From Caldisericia bacterium (GTDB lineage Bacteria > Caldisericota > Caldisericia > B22-G15): DNA of 64,000 nucleotides. A program made the translations under genes and the position numbers. The stretch is taken from positions 278,069 through 342,068 of the forward strand of contig JASEFN010000001.1 of the NCBI GenBank assembly GCA_030018355.1, written 5' to 3'. Of this stretch, positions 7,689 through 17,800 are shown piece after piece. Numbering within the stretch: the first letter of the stretch is position 1; each line of letters begins with the position of its first letter. Below the pieces are notes generated by a model. The model ran no database searches and was not told the DNA's origin. It was given only the letters and a program-made list of their open reading frames with translations.

Positions 7689-8633
7689 TTATCTATTTTC
7701 AAGTCCAGGAAGATAAGATGTTGGATCTACTGGAACACCGTTTATTCTTACTTCATAATGTAAATGTGGATCTGTAGCAATTCCTGTCATTCCAACAAGA
7801 GCAATAACTTGACCTTTTTTAACTTCATCACCTACATTTACCAAAACTTTTGAACAATGAGCATAAACAGTTACTATTCCATCTCTATGATAAATTTCAA
7901 CTTCTAATCCATAACCACCATTCCATCCAACTTTTGTAACAACCCCTGATGCTGCAGCAGCAATTTGAGTTCCCTCAACTGCATCAATATCTATTCCTTT
8001 ATGAAAATCTGGCTTCTTTGTAATTGGATGTATTCTCCAACCATAATATGACATAATTGGACCTACAACAGGCCAAATGTTTGGTGTATGCTCTAAAATA
8101 GAATTGTATTCTTTTGTTGACTCTCTTAGAACAAGGAGAGTTAATTCTACACTTTTAGATTTACTCTCAAATGCTTTTATTTTTTTATCATTTTCATCCA
8201 CTTTTGCAGCTAAAGATTCTAATGTATATGTGTATTCTTTTTTCTTTTCTTCAATTAATTTGTTTATGTTAACAGGAGCACCTGGTATCATTGCAAGTTT
8301 TCTTATCTCAGTATCAAGAGATGAAAGATAAGCAATATATTCAAAATAGGCATCTATTTTTGCTGATTGTTCATTTACTTTTTTCTCTAAAATTTCAATC
8401 TGTTTATCCTTAACTTCAGAAAGATTATATAGATTTTTTGAAGCAAGAATATTAAAACTCTCTCTTAATTTAGTGTAATCGATTATAAAATAAGTTAAAG
8501 TAATTGAAAATGATACGATAAAAAATATAAAAAGGAAATATAAAATTCTATTTAATTTTATTATTTTAACTTTACCTCTTCCATGAGGAACAATTATAAT
8601 TGATATATCTTTATCCTTCCTCTTATCAACCAT
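7689..8633 (-). CDS. Membrane-anchored M23 (LytM) peptidase
   Basis: A 314-residue protein with a basic N-terminus, one membrane segment (about 30-51), a coiled-coil region (about 70-175) and a C-terminal M23 domain. Zinc-site residues are visible: HKGIDID (H211, D215), YAH (H259) and HLHYEV (H290, H292). Enzymes of this build cut peptidoglycan cross-links at the cell surface, often during division or envelope remodelling. All motif residues are present, so it looks active rather than an EnvC-type activator. It follows the lipoprotein gene after 13 bases; no strong ribosome site is visible, so it may depend on coupling. Confidence 0.9.
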   Translation of the reverse strand: MVDKRKDKDISIIIVPHGRGKVKIIKLNRILYFLFIFFIVSFSITLTYFIIDYTKLRESFNILASKNLYNLSEVKDKQIEILEKKVNEQSAKIDAYFEYIAYLSSLDTEIRKLAMIPGAPVNINKLIEEKKKEYTYTLESLAAKVDENDKKIKAFESKSKSVELTLLVLRESTKEYNSILEHTPNIWPVVGPIMSYYGWRIHPITKKPDFHKGIDIDAVEGTQIAAAASGVVTKVGWNGGYGLEVEIYHRDGIVTVYAHCSKVLVNVGDEVKKGQVIALVGMTGIATDPHLHYEVRINGVPVDPTSYLPGLENR

Positions 8634-8646
8634 TTTTTTTATTTTA

Positions 8647-9669
8647 CTAACTCACTTTAAATTTGTCAAGAGGATAAAACCATCTATTATAAATCTTATA
8701 GAATTCTTGAGTTTCAATTAAATTTGAAATAATTTCATCAATTTTTTTTAATATTTCTTCATCTTCTTTTCTTAAGATAATAGAATAGCCTTTCATATCA
8801 TATACAAAATCAACTATTTTTATTTTTTTATATCTTTTAGCATAATAGGAAGCAGTTGAAAATTTTGTAATAATTGCATCAGCAACAACTCTCTCTAAAT
8901 CTTCAAGACAATACTCTAAACATGTTTCAACTTCAATTTTTTTTATATTTGGAGAAAAATTTTTAACTACATCTATTAAATTTTTTTCTGTTAAATAAAC
9001 CCTTTTTCCGTTTAGTGTTGAAAGGTCTTTTATTTTTTCTTCATTATCCCTAACTATAATCACATATCCATCAATAAAATATGGTCTAGAAAATATCAAT
9101 TTTTCTTTTAATTCAAAATTTATGTCTTTCTCTGATATTCCAGATATCACTAAATCAATATCTCTATTAATTAAACTTTCTAAGAGTTTGTCTTTATCAA
9201 TTCTCAAAATTGTAGGAGATAATGCAAGCATTTCTGAAATTTTTCTTATTAAATCAACCTCAAAACCAAGTTTTTTACCACCCTCACTATAAGAAAGAGG
9301 TTTGTCATTCAATGAGGTACCTATTAAAATTGTTCCTTTTTTTGTTATCTTCTCGAATGTATTGTATGTTAACACAACCTCTATTTCTTCTTCAGAATCA
9401 ATTAAATCAACCTTTTTCTCTTCATCCACAAATCCTTCTTTATGAAATAAAAGTGTGTATGTTCTTTTTTCAAAAGGATAACTTATATAAAATGTTCCAT
9501 CTTCATGAGTTTTGAAACTTAATCCATTCTCTAAGATTAAGATTTCAACATCAGAAATAGGTGAACCATTTTCATCTAATACCCTTCCCTTTAAAACACT
9601 ATCTTTGGGCTTCTTTTCACATGAAATAAAAAGAAGAAATAAAATTAATAAAATTACCAGTTTTTTCAT
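8647..9669 (-). CDS. Lipoprotein: carboxypeptidase-regulatory-like domain fused to a type 3 solute-binding domain
   Basis: A 340-residue protein with a lipoprotein signal (hydrophobic h-region then FIS-C17). Residues about 26-95 (LKGRVLDENGSPISDVEILI...) form a carboxypeptidase-D-regulatory-like beta-sandwich; residues about 112-335 are a periplasmic-binding-protein type 3 domain (TILIGTSLNDKPLSY, GFEVDLIRKISEML, DLVISGISE). Such domains bind amino acids or other small polar ligands. No ABC permease or ATPase gene is adjacent, so it may act as a sensor or a scavenging protein. It overlaps the preceding gene end by four bases (ATGA), so it is co-transcribed with the 694-aa surface protein. Confidence 0.85.
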   Translation of the reverse strand: MKKLVILLILFLLFISCEKKPKDSVLKGRVLDENGSPISDVEILILENGLSFKTHEDGTFYISYPFEKRTYTLLFHKEGFVDEEKKVDLIDSEEEIEVVLTYNTFEKITKKGTILIGTSLNDKPLSYSEGGKKLGFEVDLIRKISEMLALSPTILRIDKDKLLESLINRDIDLVISGISEKDINFELKEKLIFSRPYFIDGYVIIVRDNEEKIKDLSTLNGKRVYLTEKNLIDVVKNFSPNIKKIEVETCLEYCLEDLERVVADAIITKFSTASYYAKRYKKIKIVDFVYDMKGYSIILRKEDEEILKKIDEIISNLIETQEFYKIYNRWFYPLDKFKVS

Positions 9670-11750
9670 TGAATACTATATGGATTTGAAATAGTTGGAT
9701 TTGGTGTTTTATTTGTTGTTACTATTAAAGTATAATTTCCAGGAGATGAAGGATTTCTTATATTCGCAAAATACGATATAGCAATATCTACTCGTCCATT
9801 TGGTGGAACATTTGTTGGAAGATACAAAAGAATAGATCTAGATGATAGATAAATTATTGGGTATGAGTTTAATTGAATTCCATTTATTGTGATATATTGA
9901 GGTGAAATAAAAGAAGGAAGATATGTATCATTTGGAAATGTTAATAAAATATAATCTCCTAAATTTAGTGAATATGAAGAAATATTAAATGAAATAATAT
10001 ATGAGGCTATATAACCTGCAATAGGGGGATAAACAGATACATTCACACCATAAATTGGAGGAGTTAATGGAACATAAGAATTTATATATGCATATCCAGT
10101 TAAACCTAAAGAGATAACTTCACACTTAAGAGTTACAGATGTGCCACCTGTTAATGTAAAATAAATTGTTGACGAATCTGATGATGGTGTTATAAATCCA
10201 CTTCCTGAGATAATTGTCCAATTGTATGTTAAACCATATATAGGATTTCCAAAATTGTTATATGCTTGAGCAGTAAAAATTTTTGTTTCACCAACTGACA
10301 TTGTAGTAGTTTGAGGAGTAATTACTATTGTATTTATATATGGATAATAAGGTGGATATGGTTGTTGAATTGTTGATATTGTTGCATAACCATAAATTAT
10401 TTTAGGAGGAGATCCATAACTTGTAGAACATGAAACTATTGCAGTTCCAGAAAATGAGGAATTTAAATAAAATGTTGCAAGAGATGTATCAGAAGAAGAG
10501 ATAGTTAAATTACCTGCAACAGATGGGTTTAAACTCCAACTAAATGTAACTCCTGATAAAACATTACCACTTGAATCATAGGCAACTGCTTTAAAAGTTT
10601 GAATTGGATTTGAATAAGAAAGATATACATTGGATGGTGTAATGATAATTTTATCAATAAAATTTGGCTGTATAGAATTTATATAAGCAAAATTATAAAC
10701 ATTTGTTCCTAAAACCTCACATTTTATAGTTACAACACCATAATAAGATCCTAAAGTGAAACTTAAATTTTTTGTATCAGGGGAAACAGTAAAGGTGCCA
10801 GAAGATATTGGAAAAACTGTCCATATATATGTTAAATTTGGTATAGGATTTCCAAGAGAATCAAATGCTTGTGCTGAGAAAATTTGAGTTGCTCCTTGTG
10901 ATAAATTTACATTATTTGGTGTAATAATTAAATTACTTATATAATATGGATAGTATGGATAAGGATAAGTGTAATATGAATTTACATATGCTAAGCCAAA
11001 AATATTTGTTCCTAAAACCTCACATTTTATAGTTACAGAACCAAAAGAAGTTAAAGTAAAATATCCATTCTGATTTATAATTCCGTTTCCAGTCCCGGGA
11101 AGTACGCTCCAATAAAAGTTAACATTTGTTAAAATGTTTCCATAAATATCATAAGCTCTTGCAATAAAAAGTTGAGATGAACCAACATTTAAATTAACTA
11201 AATTTGGAATTATTTCAACTTTTGAAATAGTAGATTGAGGTGGTTGAGTAGCAGAAACAATTAAAATTGATTGAGAATAAGTTGGTCCATCAAGAATAAT
11301 TCCTGTTGAAGTGGTTGTCCAAACCCTACCCATATATGTTCCTGAGGGTGTTGAAGGATTCCTTACACCACCAATTCTCACTTTAAAACTACCAAGTGAT
11401 GTCTGATTAGAAGTTATTGGTATAATAATTTGTGATCCACCTATGATGACTCCACTACCTGTTGCAGAAATTCCACTTGCAGTTATTGGAATCAAAGAAA
11501 CAAAATTACTATATGTTAAATCAAAACCAGAAGGAAATTCAATGTAAATTCTATCACCAGATATTAATAAGTTTCCTCCTGTATTATCAATCAAAATCTC
11601 CCAATTTGCGTTATTGTTATTTATTAAATTATCAACTTGAGGATTAACGGGTATAAATTTAACCTCTCTTAAGTTATTGGCAGAAACTGTAAGAATATTA
11701 ATTGAGAATAGCAAGATAAAAATAATTGAGAAAATTAAAAATTTTTTCAT
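9666..11750 (-). CDS. Secreted multi-domain surface protein with Ig-like repeats (694 aa)
   Basis: A signal peptide (about 1-25, ending SVSA) precedes an N-terminal module with GDRIYIEFPSGFDL and RNPSTPSGTYMGRVWT. Four tandem Ig-like repeats of about 95 residues follow; each starts like ITPNNVNLSQGATQIFSAQA and contains AYDSxGN, a WSV/WTV segment and TIKCEVLGTN. The last 115 residues are a copy of the FP-IKNPS module found in the three giant proteins upstream (YILLTFPNDTYLP, NIRNPSSPGNYTLIVTT). It lacks the stalk domains of its neighbours. ATG at 11750 has GGAGG. Presumed cell-surface structural protein; no enzyme motif is seen. Confidence 0.85.
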   Translation of the reverse strand: MKKFLIFSIIFILLFSINILTVSANNLREVKFIPVNPQVDNLINNNNANWEILIDNTGGNLLISGDRIYIEFPSGFDLTYSNFVSLIPITASGISATGSGVIIGGSQIIIPITSNQTSLGSFKVRIGGVRNPSTPSGTYMGRVWTTTSTGIILDGPTYSQSILIVSATQPPQSTISKVEIIPNLVNLNVGSSQLFIARAYDIYGNILTNVNFYWSVLPGTGNGIINQNGYFTLTSFGSVTIKCEVLGTNIFGLAYVNSYYTYPYPYYPYYISNLIITPNNVNLSQGATQIFSAQAFDSLGNPIPNLTYIWTVFPISSGTFTVSPDTKNLSFTLGSYYGVVTIKCEVLGTNVYNFAYINSIQPNFIDKIIITPSNVYLSYSNPIQTFKAVAYDSSGNVLSGVTFSWSLNPSVAGNLTISSSDTSLATFYLNSSFSGTAIVSCSTSYGSPPKIIYGYATISTIQQPYPPYYPYINTIVITPQTTTMSVGETKIFTAQAYNNFGNPIYGLTYNWTIISGSGFITPSSDSSTIYFTLTGGTSVTLKCEVISLGLTGYAYINSYVPLTPPIYGVNVSVYPPIAGYIASYIISFNISSYSLNLGDYILLTFPNDTYLPSFISPQYITINGIQLNSYPIIYLSSRSILLYLPTNVPPNGRVDIAISYFANIRNPSSPGNYTLIVTTNKTPNPTISNPYSIQ

Positions 11751-11778
11751 TATCTCCTCCTTTAGGTCAATTATAACA

Positions 11779-11806
11779 TAAAAGGGGGAGAGACCTCCCC
11801 CTTTTA
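11779..11806 (-). terminator. Hairpin terminator behind the 2206-aa surface protein gene
   Basis: A stem of 11-12 base pairs (AAAAGGGGGAG at 11780-11790 with 11795-11805) and the loop AGAC are flanked by T runs on both strands. It separates the 2206-aa gene from the 694-aa gene, so the latter probably needs its own promoter or read-through. Confidence 0.8.
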
Positions 11807-11823
11807 ATTTTTACTCTCCAAAA

Positions 11824-14800
11824 CTAAAGAGTTATAGTTATCTTTCTTTCAGTTGCGTCCCATTTAACATCTGCACCAAATGCTTCAGAAATGAATCTAA
11901 TTGGAACAAAAGTTCTACCTTCTCTTATAATTGGAGCAACATCAAGTTTTACATCCTTTCCATCAACTTTTGCTATGTAAACTCCAATTGTAAGTTTTAT
12001 AGTTTTACTACCCCATGTAATTGTTACTGTTTTTGTTGTCCCATCCCATTCAACTTTTGCACCAAATGCTTCAGATATAAATCTTAAAGGAACCATTGTT
12101 CTACCTGGTGGCAAAATAAATGGAGTTACTGCTTTATTATCAGGGTCAACATACGTCTGTTCATTATCAATTTGTGCTTCAGGTTTTCCAACCCAAAGGA
12201 GTATTGTTTGCTTGTGTATGAAATTAAGAGTACCTTTTCCAATATTACCTGCTTGATCTGTAACCTCAACTGTAACTCCAATAAAACCTGGTGGAAGATT
12301 TTTAATTTCAATTTCAAATGCACCTTTTGAATCAGAAATTAACTCCTCTTCTTTAAATGTTCCAATTACTCCACTGACTTTAACTTTCATTTTAGAATTT
12401 GGTTCTGTTTCTCCAGTCACCTTTATACTTCTTGTAGTTATAATTTGACCTGATGTAGGAGATGTAAATTTGACTTGAGGTGGTGTTTTATCAAGATAAA
12501 TTTTAAATGTAATCTCTTGAGTGTTACCTGCAAGATCTCTACCTTTTATAACAAGAATATTTTCACCCTCTTTTACTGTTATTGTTATTGAGTATCTAAA
12601 TCCGGTTTGCTTAACCATTTTATTATTGTTTAATGTAATATCTAAAAGTTCTTCTTTTGATTCAACAACAACAGTAACTTGTTCTATTTTTACAAAACCA
12701 CCTTCCTTTGGTTCAATAAGAGAAAGTACCGGAGGTGTTGTATCAACTTTTATTTCAATTGTTCTTTCGTCTTCTTTATTTCCAAATTTATCTTCAGCAT
12801 AAAAGTAAAGTTTATTAATTCCCTCTGGTGCTGTTAATGGCCCTGTGTAAAGTTTATATTGTTCGTTTCCCCATTTATAGTATATTTTTGGAGTTGGATC
12901 ATAGTTTGACACAGCACTTAAAGTTATTACAGGTTTTGTTATGTAAAATCCTGATAAGCCATTTGGATTTGCTGGATCAATTTTGTATGAGGATGAGGGT
13001 GGTTGATAAATTGTAAATGGATCTGATTCAACAGGAGTTTGTTCTGCTGTTGTTGAAAGTTTTATTTTATATGTTGAAGATGGAGAACTTGGATTTTTAA
13101 TTCCTGCATCCTCGGTTATAACAATATTCACTGTAGAATTTGGAAGAATTTCTTTTGGAGTTGTAATTTCAATTTTAAGTGAAAGTATTTTTTGTGTTAT
13201 TGCTGTAAGTCCATCAATAGTAACAGAACCAGAAGGAATTGTTCCAGGAATAGTTGTTCCAGATGGAAATTCAATCCAAATTTTTCCACCTATTCCTAAA
13301 CCACCTAGGGTTCCAGTTTTAAATGAAATTTCCCATCTTGAAATTTTATTAACAGTTGGAGGTGAAACTACACATTTAACATCTTTAATTTGAGATTCAG
13401 TTAAAATATCAAATAAAGGAGAGTCAACAGGATTACTATCTTGAGATGTATAAACTGTTAATTTATATTTACCTGCTTTACTTGGATTTTTAATTTTTGC
13501 ATCTTTACTTATAACTATTTCAACAGTGCCAGCCTTTGCAAAATCTCTTGGAGTTATCATAGTAATTGTCCTTGTGCCAGAATCAATTGTAGGTGCTTCA
13601 GATAAGGGTGTTCCACCAACTGTTATTAAATTTGGAGAAATGTTGGGTGGAACATCAAAGCCGGATGGGAAAATAATTGTTATTGTATGAACATCCTTAA
13701 CAAGAGCGTTTGCTATTTTAAATCCAACTGTTATATCTCCATATGAATTTGCCCCTGGTGGATTAATTGATACAGTTACATTTACAACACTTGTTTTTGA
13801 TGTAATTGAGTATGCAGTAGACAATTTATGAGTTGGATCTTTATCTGTCCATAATTCAACTTGATAATTTGTACTAGTTGATGATGGGTTTTTAATTTTT
13901 GCCTTATGTGTAAACTTAATTGTAACATCTGAATTTGCACCAATATCAACAGGAGTTATAAGTGTTACTTCTCTTTTTGGAACATCAATTGATGGTGGAG
14001 AATTTAATGAAACTGTATTAATTAAAATATTCTGAGCATCTATTACTCCTGGAACTTCTGTTCCACTTGGGAATTTAATATAAATTTTATCTACATTTGA
14101 TAATAATTGACCAACAGTTGATGTTTTAAATGTAATTGTGTATTCTGAATAAGCAGATGCAGATGTTGGATCAAGAGAAACTTTAACATCTGAAACACTT
14201 GTTAAGGTTATTGTAACTTTTGGCATTGTTGCGATTGGAGTTAAAGTACCACCTGGACCTCTTGTTTTTACATCAAATGTATAATCGCCAGTAGAAGATG
14301 GACAAGTTACTTTCTTATAATTTATTGTTATTGTTCTATCTTTGGGCATAACATTTATTGGAATATTTATTGTGTATCCCGAAATTGTCCAATCTCCAAT
14401 TGTAACTCCTGTCCCTGGTGTTATAGAAATATATCCCTCACCTGCAGGTGATGTTTTTTGTGGTTGAGAAAAAGCGTTAGGGACTATTATCTGTATTTCT
14501 CCTCCATCCATTGTTGCTTTTGATGTGAAGGTTAGAGTAAAATCTTTATTTGTCTCTCTTACAAATGCAGAATCTGGAGAAATTTTACACTCACCACTTC
14601 CATCAACAGATACTCTTATTGTTTGATTACCATCTCTTAAACCTGTCGCTTTTGCAGTGAGGGTATGAACGCCTGGAGTAGTATCTTTATAATAAAATGT
14701 TACTTGATTTTGGCCAGATTGAATTGTTACTGTAAATGTATTAGATGTACTCCATGTGTTTTTATCAGAAGAAAACCTTCCAGTTGTTGAACTTGAAGAG

Positions 14801-17800
14801 AGATTAACACTAACATTCGTTGTTGCATTAACTGGATTTCCATCTTGATCTTGAATCTGCACCTTTATATCACCTGATGCTGTATCTATAGGAATAACCT
14901 GTTCTCCTGAAATAAATACAAGTTTATTTCCTTCCTTAACTTCAAAAGTGTTACTTGTTCCTGAAATTGTTGTTCCATAAATTGTTGCCTGAACTGTAAG
15001 TGTTACTCCAGTTGCTCTTTGTGAAATTTTAATGTTTTCTGTGGCTATTCCATTTGTCATTGTTAAACTTGTTTTATCTATTTTATCATTTCCAATTGAA
15101 CAAGAAAGCGACAAAGTCCCGCTCCATGTTGCTTGTGTTCCAGAAGGTGTCTTTGCTTTAACTGTTATTGAAAATGGCACATCAACATATTGAGGAGAAG
15201 AAATATTAGGTTCAAATATAAGTTGAGAGAAGGGAAGTATTGTAAATGGATCTGAAAAACCAGTTTTACTTCCATAAGTTGCTTGAATTCTTATATTTTG
15301 ACCTTCTGCATTTATCTTTACATTTCCACTCCACATCCCACCAACAAAATTAACAGATGTTGGTGTTATGGTTCCTGCGGTTGATGAAAGATTTACTGTT
15401 CCATTAAATCCTGTAACTATATCTCCATTAACATCAATTGCTTGTATGGAAATATAAATATTTTCATTTTTATATTGTGGTGATGCTATTGTTGAAAATT
15501 TAAAACTTTCAACTCCACCTGTTACTTGAAATGAATTTGAAGTACCCATTGCAGAAGTAGATGGATCATAACATGTTATAACAACAGATGGATTTGGTGT
15601 TGTTAAGGTTACATTTCCTGTCCAAACACCATTTGTGAAGGTAATATTTGTTGGTGATATAGTACCAGGCCCAGTCGATGCTGAAAGTATTGCATTTCCA
15701 TTATAATTTATAACTGGTGAATTATAATAATCAACTGCTCTTATTGTTATTTGAAATGGAGTTCCAGCAATTTTTGGCGAAGTTATTGTATCAAAAATAA
15801 ACTTAGTTGGTGCATTATCAGCAACTGAAAACCAATTTGATAAACCATATTGTGGATTTCCTCCAGTCCTTTGACCTCTAATTCTAACTTGAGGGTTTGG
15901 AGTATTTATTGCAACATTTCCTTGCCAAACACCGTTTACAAGTTGAATTGGGTTTCCTCCAGACACAGTTAAGGTTATTGGGGTTCCATCGTTAGCTTCT
16001 GCAGAAAGTTGTACCCATTCATTATTATTAATTAGAGTATTACCCACCATATCTTTTGCATATACTTTTATAGAAAATTGTAAATTTTTTACTTGAGGAC
16101 CTATTGTATCAAATTCATAATGATCAATTGATCCAAAAACAGGAAATGAATTTGATGTACCTGTTTTATTTAGAGTTGTATCAGTTGCAGTAATTGTTAC
16201 AGATGTTCCTGGATAGGTTATAGTAATAGAGGGTGCTACCATACCATCGGTTGGGGTTGCATCATTAAAACTTACAGTTGTGGGAGTAATTTTATCAATT
16301 CCTAATGAACATGTAAGATTAACTGTTCCTGTATACGGTGTTGCACCTGCAGTATTATCAATTAAATTTCCCCATTGATCTTCTGCATAAATTGTTACTG
16401 AAAAAGGCACATTTTGTTCTACATAAGGTGAAATTGTACTAAATCTAAAATGGTGTAAATCTCCATGCCAAATATCTATTGCAGAAGAGTATCCAATTTG
16501 TGTTCCATCATGATTTTGTGCTTTAATATAAGCATCATCATAAGATTTATAAATTGTAACCTGAACTGTTTTTGATGTTTCATTATTAAAAGTAACTGAA
16601 GTGGGAGACATCAAAGGAGATGGAGGAGGTGAGATTGGAATACCTCCTGAATCAACTAATGACAAATCAACAGTACCCGAAAATTTAGTTGGATTTTGAT
16701 ATTGATCATAACAACCTATAATTAGAGGAAAAGATTGCCCTGCAATTTTTGTTCCAACAACAGGGAATTGCATCGCAAAGTAATTTAATGAACCACCATT
16801 AACTATTAAATTTGATGAATCACCAGAATAGGTTAAATCTGTTACATGAATTATTGTAGTTTCTGCTTTATATAATGTCACATTAATCGCTCCAGACACA
16901 CCATTTGTAAAATTTATAGTAGGTTGATACGGTGATGAATTATCTCCATGAAAATTTGGTGTTGTTCCATCTGGTGCGGGGTTAGGTCCACTAAATGTTA
17001 GAGTTATGGCACCATTCCAAGAAGGTACAACATTAAAATATGCATCGCAATATCTAACCCTAATTTGAAATTGAACTCCTGCGGTTTGTGAAGTTGGTGT
17101 TCCTGTATTGCCCTTTCCATTTTCAAAAGTCTCACCAGGTAAAGTTATAACTAACTGAGTTGTTGTACTTGGATTAACAGTTATATTTTGTGTTGCAGAA
17201 GTTAAACCAGTTGCAGATGCTGTAATTGTCCAAACACCTGCTGTTTCATCATAATAATAAAAGTTTACTGTACTACTACCATCTGGAATTGTAACTTGAG
17301 TTACTGTAGGTCCACCACTTGTTAAACTAAATTTTCCTTTACCATATGGTGAGTTTGTGGATAAATTAACTGTTAAATTTCCACTTGTTACAGGATTACC
17401 TGATGAATCTTGCCTTTGAACAGTTAAAGGACCAGCCCAATTTCCAGCAGTTAAACTCCAAGGGGGTGGGGGAGAAGTAAAAACTAATTTTGTTGCTGGA
17501 GGTGGTGCAATTACATTAACAGTTGGTTGAACTGAAATATTTGTTAAAGTTTGACCAGATTCAACTCTTGATTTAGTAGTAAATGTTTTAGCCCCAGTCG
17601 TTGATGGCGCAGTAACATTTTCGTATTTTATCTTAATCCAACCACCTGTTGTTATAGAAAGAAACCTTACTCTAATATCCATTCCAGAAATAAATACATT
17701 TCCTGGTGAAATTAATAAATCATCAATCCATATTGTTCCTAAAGATGTTCCGAAATAATCTGAATTATAAATAAATCCATATGTTTTAACGTTCGCAATA

